Source of the DNA: Bacteroidales bacterium | Lineage (GTDB): Bacteria; Bacteroidota; Bacteroidia; Bacteroidales; UBA12077 | Assembly (NCBI GenBank): GCA_030637515.1 | Contig: DAOWGM010000044.1 | Coordinates: 1-53,735, forward strand | Direction: 5' to 3' | DNA: 53,735 bases | Translations under genes and position numbers: made by a program | The notes under the pieces: generated by a model | The model's database searches: none | The model's input: the letters and a program-made list of their open reading frames with translations, nothing else | What the model was told of the DNA's origin: nothing | Part shown: positions 16,849 to 26,104 of the stretch, in pieces | Position numbering within the stretch: position 1 is the first letter of the stretch | Layout of the letters: every line of letters begins with the position of its first letter

Positions 16849-17898
16849 CTAGCGACAAGTTTTTAATAAATCCTTTTTAATAAAATCAGGTTTGTTAATA
16901 GATAAATAAAAATCATCAAGATAATTAATAATCTCATTTCTTTCTTTAATATCAAGATAATCAAACGTATTTATTAGATTATAAATTTCAGTTTTTTTAT
17001 CATTAAACAATCCAATTGTTTGCAGATAATCCTTATTACTGTGGCAAATTCCAAGATAATATCGCGTTCTAACATTAGGAATATTGACCTTACTTGAAGG
17101 TGTTGAGTAGTGAGTATCAACAAAACCTGAGTAATCAAAGTCATAAGGAACAGGAATTAACTCAGGTTTATTTCTTGGCAGTAATTTGTACATTTTTATA
17201 TTGTGTCTACCATAAATTGAAAAGTCAGTATTTCCAATCATATATTGAAACAAACTCATTATACCGGTTGCAGTAGAATCAACCTGATTAAACTGAATTT
17301 TATTTAATTTTATAGGAATAACATCAAGTCTTTCCTGAAGCATTTCTTCAGATTCGATCATAAAAGCCCAATAATTCTCGGATTTATTTTTTCGTCCAAT
17401 ATCAATATAATTTATACTTAGAAGACGGGTTTTAAAACTATTCTCTGTAAGAATATTTAATATATTATAAGCAAGATATTCTCTAAGTACAAAATTGTTG
17501 TAAGTATTAGAATCGTGACATTGTGTAACAACTTTGAACTTTTTTGTGCCATTCAAAAATGATTTATTCTTTCCCTTATTATTAATATTTAACCAGAATG
17601 GAGGTAAATTACAGAATTCTCTTCGAAATTCCCCACGTGCCTTCAATTTCATATTTCTTGAAATTGTTTGTCCTTCAGGGTTTTCGTATTTTAAAATAAC
17701 TGAATTATAATTTCCTTTGCTTTTATTTCGCTGAAAATCTTTAATATTAAATTCTAATGATATTTTTGCGGGATCTGGATTTCTGAAAAAATCAGTACTA
17801 AATATTAGCGTGTCAGATTCTTGTGAAAAGGAAAATGTAGAGTAAAAGAACATAAACGTAAAAAGGTAACAAACAAATATGTTCTTTTTGCTAATCAT
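16849..17898 (-). CDS. Secreted CotH-like kinase-fold protein
   Basis: 349 residues. A signal peptide ends near FSFSQES. Features of the CotH/HipA-type atypical kinase fold are visible: a basic ARGEFRREF segment, FKVVTQCHD followed by LREYLAYNIL, the catalytic-loop-like IGNTDFSIYGRHN, and a metal-binding-like PYDFDYSG. I recognise CotH mostly from these motifs plus the genomic setting: it is downstream of a VTC-domain gene and a DUF4956 gene, a combination that recurs with CotH proteins in bacteria. CotH proteins phosphorylate secreted or spore-coat proteins; the target here is unknown. It lies 56 bases after the DUF4956 gene and is probably in the same operon. Confidence 0.6.
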   Translation of the reverse strand: MISKKNIFVCYLFTFMFFYSTFSFSQESDTLIFSTDFFRNPDPAKISLEFNIKDFQRNKSKGNYNSVILKYENPEGQTISRNMKLKARGEFRREFCNLPPFWLNINNKGKNKSFLNGTKKFKVVTQCHDSNTYNNFVLREYLAYNILNILTENSFKTRLLSINYIDIGRKNKSENYWAFMIESEEMLQERLDVIPIKLNKIQFNQVDSTATGIMSLFQYMIGNTDFSIYGRHNIKMYKLLPRNKPELIPVPYDFDYSGFVDTHYSTPSSKVNIPNVRTRYYLGICHSNKDYLQTIGLFNDKKTEIYNLINTFDYLDIKERNEIINYLDDFYLSINKPDFIKKDLLKTCR

Positions 17899-17954
17899 CT
17901 TTCCTTTCGATTTTAATAATAAAACAAAGTTTTGAAGTAATCGTTCAGTTATTC

Positions 17955-18629
17955 TTAAAGTTTAAACGATGAATCAAAAAATGTAATTCCATCTACCTTT
18001 TTAAAATAGATAATTAATTTAACTTGATCGCGAATCAAGTCAACTGGTCCAATATCTGCCTTTTCAATCTGAATGCCAAATCTTTCTGACAGATCTTTTA
18101 GTAATTCTTTATAATTTTCTGGTTTAATTAAATCGGTTCTGTCATACATTATGGTTTTTTTCTGATGCTTCACTGTCTCAAGATACTTTTCAATTATATA
18201 AGCAACAGTAACCGTTAAAACATCAGTTAAAATAAGTTCCGCCATGCTAATATTTTCATTGGCGAGCGAATTTTTTACCGACATTCCTATAACTAAAAAC
18301 AAGTAAGTCATTTCTCTAGGAGGTATAGGATTGGTTCTGTACCTAAGAATTCCAAATATTGCAAAAAGCCCTAAAGCAAATCCAATTCGCAAACTTACTG
18401 TTCCTAACAACATACAAATTTGGAAAACAATAATACTGGCAATCATAAACGTGAAAAAATACTCTTTATCACCACGTTTTCTGAAATATAAGAAATACGA
18501 TGGAATTGAAACCCAAACAAGATTGTACATAAAACGGATAAGAAGCTGCCAAAAATCCTCGCTATGAAAAAACTCAAGGCCTAAAATTTTTGTAGTATCT
18601 ATCGAAAGCTGAACTAAATTATGTATCAT
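17955..18629 (-). CDS. DUF4956 membrane protein
   Basis: 224 residues. About four transmembrane helices lie in the first 145 residues; the segment GFALGLFAIFGILRYRTNPI, followed by PPREMTYLF, is the signature of DUF4956. The last 75 residues form a soluble alpha/beta domain ending in beta strands (VKLIIYFKKVDG). Its start overlaps the end of the VTC gene by 11 bases, so the two are translationally coupled. DUF4956 proteins often accompany VTC-domain proteins and are proposed membrane partners (for example for polyphosphate or a polymer product), but no activity is established. Confidence 0.85.
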   Translation of the reverse strand: MIHNLVQLSIDTTKILGLEFFHSEDFWQLLIRFMYNLVWVSIPSYFLYFRKRGDKEYFFTFMIASIIVFQICMLLGTVSLRIGFALGLFAIFGILRYRTNPIPPREMTYLFLVIGMSVKNSLANENISMAELILTDVLTVTVAYIIEKYLETVKHQKKTIMYDRTDLIKPENYKELLKDLSERFGIQIEKADIGPVDLIRDQVKLIIYFKKVDGITFFDSSFKL

Positions 18630-19374
18630 AACAAATTCGTTTTATAGTTATTAATTTATTTTTAAAGCGGTTATGTTTTAATTTAGGACTAAGCATAATA
18701 TTACCTAAAACATATTTACTTATTCCCATTGGTCTTATTCTATGACTACGTAATATTTTTGTAAACGGGCTAATTCCTGTGCTTTTATCACGTTTAACTT
18801 CAATAATTATTAATTCAGGAATACTAACTTCATTTAACTCATTTTTAAACCTGATATTCGTATCAATTGTTATTCTTTCAATATGATTTTTTCCAGCAAG
18901 AGTAATTCTATCAAATATAGTCCAAATTGCTGGTTTAAATGTGTCAGCATTTAATTCAAGCTCTGAATTAAGAAATTCTTTGTGTTTTGCATTTAAATCT
19001 TCGCAAAATTCAAATTGTAATCTACGTTTATTTGTTCTATTAGAATTTTTCTTCTTTTTTATTTCAAGAAAGGCATCACCTGTATCGAGGTATTTTCTAA
19101 ACCTTACTTTGTATCTTATTCTTCTACCTTGATGATGATCATAATATGATTTCTTTTCATCTGTGTCAAAATATAAGGATTCATAACTAAATATTCGTTC
19201 GTTGGAAATAGTTTGAATATTAAAATGTTCAGTAGCAAGTTTTAATACTTCAGGAAGTTGTTTGTAATTACAAATATATTTTGTGTCAATTCTGTTAAGT
19301 AATTTGTAATCTTTTAATTCCTCAAGGCTAACCGGTTCAAATTGTTCTAATATATTTTTAAAGTCTTCCGGCAT
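18619..19374 (-). CDS. VTC-domain polyphosphate polymerase-type protein
   Basis: 251 residues, essentially one VTC (vacuolar transporter chaperone) tunnel domain. Recognisable elements: RIDTKY (residues about 28-33), ESLYFDT, RIRYKVRFRKY (basic tunnel strands), FLEIKKKKN, ITIDTNIRF, IIEVKRD and ISKYVLG. In yeast Vtc4 this fold makes polyphosphate from ATP; bacterial VTC-domain proteins share the tunnel residues but are poorly characterised. It is the first gene of the minus-strand operon with DUF4956 and a CotH-like kinase, and a well-formed promoter lies upstream. Confidence 0.88.
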   Translation of the reverse strand: MPEDFKNILEQFEPVSLEELKDYKLLNRIDTKYICNYKQLPEVLKLATEHFNIQTISNERIFSYESLYFDTDEKKSYYDHHQGRRIRYKVRFRKYLDTGDAFLEIKKKKNSNRTNKRRLQFEFCEDLNAKHKEFLNSELELNADTFKPAIWTIFDRITLAGKNHIERITIDTNIRFKNELNEVSIPELIIIEVKRDKSTGISPFTKILRSHRIRPMGISKYVLGNIMLSPKLKHNRFKNKLITIKRICYDT

Positions 19375-19410
19375 GCTTATTCAATATAAGTAAGTATTTA
19401 GTGCTAATTA

Positions 19411-19438
19411 CAAATTTAACTTTTTTCTGTTAACTACA
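19411..19438 (-). promoter_or_regulatory. Promoter for VTC-DUF4956-CotH operon
   Basis: On the minus strand: TTG (19436-19438), 17 bases, then TAAATTTG (19411-19418), a perfect TAnnTTTG element. It lies 37 bases before the VTC ATG. Confidence 0.6.
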
Positions 19439-19564
19439 ATTTTGTAGATAGAAATTATTATGTGTATAAAAGATGAATTAAACCATCGTGTTTTTTCTAT
19501 ATCTATATATTTTAATATCATTGTACTTAATTATTTTTTAATTTATAGAATTTAAAATCGAGAA

Positions 19565-22378
19565 ATGAAAAAAGCAATTATTCTTTCCTTGTTACTATCC
19601 ATAGGATATTTTAGTTATTCGCAAACAAGCAAAAAAACTTTAACATTCGACGATATTCTTAAATGGAATCGCATTACTGAAAAAATAATTTCGAATGATG
19701 GAAACATCATTGTATACAAAACAGAGCCTTGGAAAGGCAATCCTGTTTTGAAAATAACTAATAATTCAGGAAAAGAGATAAAATCAATAAACTGTGGAGC
19801 AAATGCAAAAATTTCTAATAATTCCCAAACAGTTGTTTTTAAAATTAAGGCAACTGAAGAATTAGTACGAGAATTAAAACTTAAGAAGACAAAAAAAGAG
19901 GATATGCCTGAGGATAGCCTGGCTATTTACAATGTTAATTCAAATAGTTTTACAAAATATGCTAAGCTAAAATCATTCAAAGTTCCTGTAGAATGGGATG
20001 GATGGATTGCATTTCAAAGTAAATCTGAAATAGTAAAAGATACTGTCATAACAGATTCTTTGAAAGAAAATAAAAAAGCTAAAGAGGAATCTGCAAAAAA
20101 TGGTTATTTATTAACTCTTTTTAATACAGCAAATAATGAATTAGTTCAATTCCCATTTGTTAAAGATTACCAATTTGCAAAGGATAAAGAAATTATCACT
20201 TTTTTATCTTCAGGTGATGATAAAGATTTTAATACGGGAATATATACTTATGATTTAAGTAGTGGAATACAACATGAAATACTTACGGGTAAAGGCACGT
20301 ATGAACAGTTATCGATAAATAAAACGGGATCATCAATTGCATTTATTGCAGATACAAGTGAAAATAAAAAGGAAGATTATTCTTTATATTATTGGAATGG
20401 AAAGAACACTGCAAAAGAGATTTTAAATAATAGCAATGAAAATATTCCTGAAGCTTGGGAAATAAGTAATAATGGTAGAATTCAGTTTTCTGAAAAAACT
20501 AACAGATTATTTTTTGGAACTGCACCTATTAAACCGGAAAAAGATACAACGGTTCTTGAAGAAGAAATTCCTCCGGTTGACATATGGAATTGGAATGTAC
20601 CAGTTTTATATACACAACAATTAAATACGCTGAAACAAGATGAGAAGAAGGCATACCTTGCTGTTTATCATTTAGATAATAATAAAATGATTCAGTTAGA
20701 AAAAGAAAGTATTACTGATATAGAATTAATAAATAAAGGTGATAATGATTATGTTGTTGCTGTTTCCAACTTACCTTATTCAGTGCAAACGATGTGGGAA
20801 GGTTATCCTGAGCACAATGATGTATATTTAATTGATATTAATACTGGTGAAGCTGAAATGATTAAAAAGGATTTATTAGCTGCTCCTCAGGTTTCAGTTT
20901 CTGGAAAGTATTTATATTGGTTTAATTCAATGGACACAAGCTGGAATACGTTTAATATTGCCACAAGAAAAGAATATAAAATTACAGATTCTGAAAAAGT
21001 ACAATGTGCAGATGAATTAAACGATATACCAAATCCTCCATATCAGTATGGAATAGCTGGATGGGCAATTAATGATGAAGCTTTGTTGATTTATGACAGA
21101 TTTGATATCTGGATTGTTGATCCAGAAAATAAAACAGAGCCGAAAAATATTACACAAAATGGTCGTATATATAATATAAGCTACCGTAATATTAATTTCG
21201 ATTACAATAGATTAGGTCGTAGGAATTATGAAAAAGAAGGAATTGATTTAACCAAACCATTCTATTTTACAGGACATAATGAGCTAACTCGAGAAGATGG
21301 TTATTATAAATTTTATTTAAATAAAGGTGTTCCTACAGAACTATATTCAGGAAAGTTTAGTTTAAACAATCCTTTAAAAGCAAAAGATGCTGAAATTTTC
21401 TTGTATACAAGGGAGAATTTTAAAGAGTTTCCTGATCTTTTAGTTTCTACTAATGAATTTAAGAAATCGAAAAAGATAAGTAATGCAAATCCGCAACAAG
21501 AAGATTTTTTATGGGGAACAAAAGAGCTTTATAGCTGGACATCATTGGACGGAAGAAAACTAGAAGGTTTACTTATAAAACCAAAAAATTTCGATCCAAA
21601 TAAGAAATACCCGATGATTGTTAATTTTTATGAAAAATCTTCTCAGGAATTATACACTCACCAAATTCCTGAAGCACATCGCTCAACTGTTGATTATCAT
21701 TACTATAGTAGTAATGGTTATGTAATTTTTAATCCTGATGTATATTATAAAGAAGGATATCCTGGCGAAGATGCATTTAATTGTGTTATGCCTGGAGTTA
21801 CACAGCTTATTTCTGAAGGTTTTATTGATGAAAAACATATAGCAGCTCAAGGTCATAGTTGGGGAGGTTATCAGGTAGCATATCTGGCAACGCGTACTAA
21901 TTTATTTGCGGCAATTGAATCTGGAGCTCCTGTTGTTAATATGTTTAGTGCTTATGGTGGTATTCGTTTATGGAGTGGCAGAAATCGTTCATTCCAATAT
22001 GAACATACCCAAAGTCGAATCGGTAAATCAATATGGGAATCACCTCTTCGTTATCTTGAAAATTCACCATTATTTACTGCCGATAAAATTCAAACACCAA
22101 TGCTTATTATGCATAATGAAAAGGATGGTGCTGTTCCTTTCAGTCAAGGCGTAGAGTTTTTTATTGCTTTGCGAAGATTAGAAAAAAGAGCATGGTTGTT
22201 AAATTATAATGAAGCAGATCATTGGCCAACAGTAGTTCGTGATAAGTACGACTTTCAGGTTCGTCTGGCTCAATTTTTCGATCATTATTTAAAAGGTGAG
22301 CCAATGCCTCAGTGGATGAAAGAAGGAGTTCCAGCTATTGAAAAAGGTGTTAATATGGGACTTGAATTAAGTAAATAA
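19565..22378 (+). CDS. Prolyl oligopeptidase family (S9) peptidase
   Basis: 937 residues with a signal peptide (ends near YFSYSQ). The first two thirds form a beta-propeller-like domain; the C-terminal alpha/beta-hydrolase domain (about 660-925) has the catalytic triad Ser765 (GHSWGG), Asp854 (NEKDGAVP) and His886 (EADHWP). It resembles the long exported S9 peptidases common in Bacteroidota, which cleave oligopeptides in the periplasm. The gene is a single unit with its own terminator, divergent from the VTC operon. The start at 19565 is directly before the signal peptide. The frame and catalytic residues are intact. Confidence 0.9.
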   Translation: MKKAIILSLLLSIGYFSYSQTSKKTLTFDDILKWNRITEKIISNDGNIIVYKTEPWKGNPVLKITNNSGKEIKSINCGANAKISNNSQTVVFKIKATEELVRELKLKKTKKEDMPEDSLAIYNVNSNSFTKYAKLKSFKVPVEWDGWIAFQSKSEIVKDTVITDSLKENKKAKEESAKNGYLLTLFNTANNELVQFPFVKDYQFAKDKEIITFLSSGDDKDFNTGIYTYDLSSGIQHEILTGKGTYEQLSINKTGSSIAFIADTSENKKEDYSLYYWNGKNTAKEILNNSNENIPEAWEISNNGRIQFSEKTNRLFFGTAPIKPEKDTTVLEEEIPPVDIWNWNVPVLYTQQLNTLKQDEKKAYLAVYHLDNNKMIQLEKESITDIELINKGDNDYVVAVSNLPYSVQTMWEGYPEHNDVYLIDINTGEAEMIKKDLLAAPQVSVSGKYLYWFNSMDTSWNTFNIATRKEYKITDSEKVQCADELNDIPNPPYQYGIAGWAINDEALLIYDRFDIWIVDPENKTEPKNITQNGRIYNISYRNINFDYNRLGRRNYEKEGIDLTKPFYFTGHNELTREDGYYKFYLNKGVPTELYSGKFSLNNPLKAKDAEIFLYTRENFKEFPDLLVSTNEFKKSKKISNANPQQEDFLWGTKELYSWTSLDGRKLEGLLIKPKNFDPNKKYPMIVNFYEKSSQELYTHQIPEAHRSTVDYHYYSSNGYVIFNPDVYYKEGYPGEDAFNCVMPGVTQLISEGFIDEKHIAAQGHSWGGYQVAYLATRTNLFAAIESGAPVVNMFSAYGGIRLWSGRNRSFQYEHTQSRIGKSIWESPLRYLENSPLFTADKIQTPMLIMHNEKDGAVPFSQGVEFFIALRRLEKRAWLLNYNEADHWPTVVRDKYDFQVRLAQFFDHYLKGEPMPQWMKEGVPAIEKGVNMGLELSK

Positions 22379-22399
22379 AAAATTAATTATTATATACTT

Positions 22400-22431
22400 A
22401 AGCGCATTTCCTCAAGATTTGCGCTTTTTTT
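22400..22431 (+). terminator. Rho-independent terminator
   Basis: A 7-bp stem (AAGCGCA / TGCGCTT) with a 13-base loop is followed by seven T. It closes the S9 peptidase gene. Confidence 0.8.
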
Positions 22432-22477
22432 ATTTCTTGCTTAATGGTTGTATCTTGTAATAAATTAAAACTTAGTT

Positions 22478-23662
22478 ATGAGTAATTTTACTAAGAGAGA
22501 GAATGATATTCTTGAGCTATGTCTTAGAATAACAAATGCTGATAAACCTTCTGAAGCAGTCGAATCTTTTATTGATATAATGGAGAGTGTTACGTACTCT
22601 GAAGTTATTTGGGTTGTGGAAGAGTTGGTGAGGCAAAACATTCCAATGGAAAAGTTAAAAACCGGAATTAATAAATTTCTAAATCTTTTTTATAATACAT
22701 TGAATAAAGCTAATATTGCAGTTCCCAAGGAAAAAAGTTTTTTATATTATTTAACTCAAAATAACAACGAGTTAGATGCTATATTAAAATCAACAAAACC
22801 ATTATTAAGAGATGTTAATAGAGATTCTGAAAATCATGAACTTAAGGCACAGTTAATAAATAAGTTTGAAAAACTGTCACAGTATGATTATCAGTATATT
22901 ATAAAGGAAAATATATTATTCCCATTACTTGAGAAAAAATGGGAGAACTATAGATGCTTACAAGTAATGTGGTCGTTTCATGATGATATTAGGCGTAATT
23001 TAAAAACTATATTGGAGATATTGCGAAAAGAGCTGCTTGATATAGAAGAATTTAACTCTACCACAGGTAGTATTTTCTTTGATATGTATGCAATTAAGTT
23101 CAGAGAAGAAAAAATACTTTTTCCATTCATTCTTGAAACTATTTCGGAAGCTGAATTGGATACAATGTTAAATGAAAGCCTTTCATTTAAATGGGCGTTT
23201 ATAAAACCCGATATTAATATGGATGATATAGAAGAATCAAATGAGTTAATACAAAATGGTTTGGTAAATTTAGAAATCGGAGAACTGAATCCTAAGCAAA
23301 TACAGTTAATGTTAAATCATTTACCTGTAGATATAACTTTTGTTGATGAGAATAATAAAGTTAAATATTTTTCATCGCCTGAAAAAAGAATATTCCCAAG
23401 ATCAAAAGCAATTATTGGGAGAGAAGTGAAAAATTGCCATCCACCTGAAAGCGTACATGTAGTTGAAAAAATAGTTGAGGCATTTCGTAATGGAGAAAAG
23501 GATAAAGCAAGCTTTTGGATAAAAATGAAAGGTGAATATATTTTAATTCAGTATTTTGCTGTTAGAGATGAGAAAAATAATTACAAAGGTGTTTTGGAAG
23601 TTAGTCAGGAAATTTCTGAGATAAAAGCTCTTAAAGGTGAAAGAAGGTTACTGGACTGGTAA
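22478..23662 (+). CDS. DUF438-type hemerythrin-like and PAS protein
   Basis: 394 residues, no signal peptide. The N-terminal region (about 5-75) fits DUF438; the middle (about 85-230) is a four-helix hemerythrin-like segment (KENILFPLLEK, VMWSFHDDIR, KILFPFILE); the C-terminal part (about 275-390) is a PAS domain (MLNHLPVDITFVDENNKVKY, then GREVKNCHPPESV). Such proteins are thought to sense oxygen, NO or redox state. Several positions that I expect to be iron-binding histidines appear replaced (YYLTQNNNEL and YQYIIKEN instead of His-bearing versions), so iron binding may be lost or altered. No output domain is present. Confidence 0.78.
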   Translation: MSNFTKRENDILELCLRITNADKPSEAVESFIDIMESVTYSEVIWVVEELVRQNIPMEKLKTGINKFLNLFYNTLNKANIAVPKEKSFLYYLTQNNNELDAILKSTKPLLRDVNRDSENHELKAQLINKFEKLSQYDYQYIIKENILFPLLEKKWENYRCLQVMWSFHDDIRRNLKTILEILRKELLDIEEFNSTTGSIFFDMYAIKFREEKILFPFILETISEAELDTMLNESLSFKWAFIKPDINMDDIEESNELIQNGLVNLEIGELNPKQIQLMLNHLPVDITFVDENNKVKYFSSPEKRIFPRSKAIIGREVKNCHPPESVHVVEKIVEAFRNGEKDKASFWIKMKGEYILIQYFAVRDEKNNYKGVLEVSQEISEIKALKGERRLLDW

Positions 23663-23789
23663 CATAGTATTAATGCATATTATATTAATTGTTTGAATTT
23701 AAGTTCAAAATTACTAAATTAGATAACTAATGTTTTATTACTATTTTGTATCTATTAAAATTGATATTAAGAATTAACCCTGAAAATTT

Positions 23790-23795
23790 AAGGAG
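23790..23795 (+). promoter_or_regulatory. Shine-Dalgarno AAGGAG
   Basis: AAGGAG lies nine bases before the ATG at 23805 and supports that start. Confidence 0.55.
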
Positions 23796-23804
23796 ATATT
23801 AACT

Positions 23805-24569
23805 ATGAAAAAATTATTTACAATAGTAACGATTGTTCTAATGGCTTTATTTGCTAATCAGATTATGGCTCAAGGTAATGCTGAGAATGCAGCTACTGAT
23901 GTTATTAATGCTTGCAAAAATAAAGATGTAAAACTCTTTAAAAAGTATATGACAGGCTTTATGGTATACGCCGTAAACGATAATTTTTTTGAGAGTAGTG
24001 ATGGAAAACCATTAACAGAAATAGCTGGAAAATGGGATGGTAGCATTAAAGATATACGTTATTCAAAAGGTGATATGATGGGTAAAACTGTATTACTTGC
24101 CAGCGTATATTTCAGCGATAATCCTAATGGAAATATAGATGTTGTTATACTTTCAAGTTACGAAAATGCTGATTGGAAGGCATTTGCTTTTGGTATAGCA
24201 GACATATCTAAAGAAGAATTTGAGCAAGGTTCAAAAGAAATTCCAGAGGAAACGAATGAAGTTATAATTGATCATTCTGATTTTTCTATTGAGATGGCAA
24301 GTGGCGATAAATATGAGAATCCTTCTAAAGAAAAGCTGACAGAATTATTAAAAAGCTTAAATGATGATAATTTCTTCCTAATACTGAATAGTACAACTGG
24401 ATTTCTACAAGCATCCACATCAGAGAAAGGATATATAGTTCAATATAGTGATGATTCCGGAATGTTTGAAGCAGAAGCATATTTTACGTTTGATATGCTT
24501 GCCGATATTTTTGAAGCATACATCGAAAGTAAAGAATGGAAAGAAAAGGCTACTTGGGTAGGAATGTAG
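23805..24569 (+). CDS. Secreted two-domain protein, unknown function
   Basis: 254 residues. A signal peptide (cleavage after IMAQ) is followed by an NTF2-like region (about 24-140; AATDVINACKNKDVKLFKKY and a WKAFAFGI strand are typical of DUF4783/SnoaL-like folds), then an acidic C-terminal domain (about 150-254; KLTELLKSLNDDNFFLIL, GYIVQYSDDSGMFEAEAYF) resembling small immunity-type alpha/beta domains. I cannot assign a function. It is flanked by regulatory genes on the same strand but with wide gaps, so it is probably expressed alone. Confidence 0.6.
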   Translation: MKKLFTIVTIVLMALFANQIMAQGNAENAATDVINACKNKDVKLFKKYMTGFMVYAVNDNFFESSDGKPLTEIAGKWDGSIKDIRYSKGDMMGKTVLLASVYFSDNPNGNIDVVILSSYENADWKAFAFGIADISKEEFEQGSKEIPEETNEVIIDHSDFSIEMASGDKYENPSKEKLTELLKSLNDDNFFLILNSTTGFLQASTSEKGYIVQYSDDSGMFEAEAYFTFDMLADIFEAYIESKEWKEKATWVGM

Positions 24570-24655
24570 GTTTAAATAATTGAATTTTTTAGCATAAAAT
24601 ACAACATTTTCAAAGATAGGAAGTATAATAAAAATTATTCCTTAGCAAGAAATAT

Positions 24656-26056
24656 ATGAAAAGAATCTGGAAGGTAATTTCATATTTAGGTCTGACTGAC
24701 ACATCAATGTCTCTGAAGAATAGAGCCATAATCTTATGCAATCAGATTAATTTTATAATGTTTGTTCTTTTAATAGGGTTGAATATTGCTGCAACAATTT
24801 TAAGAGAAATTGATGGAGGATATATGTCATTTGGGTCTTTTAGGCTCATTTTATTATTGTTTGTAAATATCCTTGTTTTCTTCTTTTCTTATTATAGATT
24901 ACATACTTATGCAAAAGTTTTACTTGTTTTTTTACCAGTTTTTGTTATTATTATTTTACCAACACTTATAGGATTTGTAGAACAGGAAAGTTATTTTTAT
25001 TATTCACTGACCATAATTGCATTTTCGATAATACCGCAACTTATACTAATTCCTGAAAAAGAGAAGTTTGCTTTTATTGTTTCCATGTTTTATTTTTTTC
25101 CTCTGATATTGTTTTACGATGATTTACTCAATTTTTTTGCTCCAGAGAAGTTTATAATAAGCGATATAATTGAAGATTTCTATTTTATTAATAAAATTGT
25201 TAATGTTTCAATTTTCTTTTTTATACATTTTGCAATTTATTATTTGAGAAAAATTAATGTTAGTTTTCAAAGTGAGATTAATGAATATAACAATGAATTA
25301 AACTCTAAAATTAAAGAACTGAAAATGACGGAACAACACTTGGTTCAGTCTGAAAAAATGGCTTCTTTAGGTACCTTAACAGCAGGAATAGCACATGAAA
25401 TAAATAACCCATTAAATTTTGTGAGTGGAGGTTTGCAATTAATAAGTAGTATTGAAAATGAACTTACAAATAATATTAATGACGAAGTAAAGGAAAAGTT
25501 TAATGAAGCTGTTTCAATAGTTGAATCAGGTTTGAATCAGGCAGATCATATAATATCATCCTTAAGAACATTTTCATTTAAAGGCTCATCAAAGTTGACA
25601 AAATCTAATTTTTCTGAAATTATTGATAGCACAATACTCTTTTTAAAATCAAAAATTGAAGGAGATATTAATATAATTAAGGATTATCAGTTAATTGAAG
25701 AAGTGCCTGTGTATCCAGACAAACTACATCAGATAATTTTAAACTTGATTGATAATGCAATTTTTATTTTGAATAAATTACCTGAAGATTCTGACAAGAA
25801 AATTAGCATCAAAACATATTCAGAAAAAGATAACTTTGGTATTTTTGGTGTGATAGAGATATTAAATACAGGACCTAATATTCCTGAAGAAATTATTAAT
25901 AAACTATTTGATCCGTTCTTTACAACAAAAGAACCAGGAAAGGGAACTGGATTAGGATTATCAATTTGTTATTCATTGATTAATGAACATAATGGAAGTA
26001 TTATTGTAAATAATACAGAAAAAGGAGTACGATTTAAAATACAGATTCCACTTTAA
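24656..26056 (+). CDS. Membrane sensor histidine kinase
   Basis: 466 residues. Six transmembrane helices occupy about 28-195 with no large extracellular domain, then a coiled coil (about 200-232, ending EQHLVQSEKMASLGTL). The phospho-acceptor is H247 in AGIAHEINNPL; the ATP-binding domain has NLIDNAI (N box), GVIEILNTGP (G1-like), FDPFFTTKEPGKGTGLGL (F and G2 boxes). It belongs to the NtrB-like group with HEINNPL. There is no adjacent response regulator, so it is an orphan kinase. The next gene, a NUMOD4/HNH protein, is not an obvious partner. Confidence 0.87.
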   Translation: MKRIWKVISYLGLTDTSMSLKNRAIILCNQINFIMFVLLIGLNIAATILREIDGGYMSFGSFRLILLLFVNILVFFFSYYRLHTYAKVLLVFLPVFVIIILPTLIGFVEQESYFYYSLTIIAFSIIPQLILIPEKEKFAFIVSMFYFFPLILFYDDLLNFFAPEKFIISDIIEDFYFINKIVNVSIFFFIHFAIYYLRKINVSFQSEINEYNNELNSKIKELKMTEQHLVQSEKMASLGTLTAGIAHEINNPLNFVSGGLQLISSIENELTNNINDEVKEKFNEAVSIVESGLNQADHIISSLRTFSFKGSSKLTKSNFSEIIDSTILFLKSKIEGDINIIKDYQLIEEVPVYPDKLHQIILNLIDNAIFILNKLPEDSDKKISIKTYSEKDNFGIFGVIEILNTGPNIPEEIINKLFDPFFTTKEPGKGTGLGLSICYSLINEHNGSIIVNNTEKGVRFKIQIPL

Positions 26057-26104
26057 GGATTAAAAACTATATTTTTTATACTAATAATTATATTGAATAT
26101 AACT

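Noticed and set aside
24610..24617. TATCTTTG on the minus strand
   Set aside because: It matches the -7 consensus, but there is no minus-strand gene next to it.
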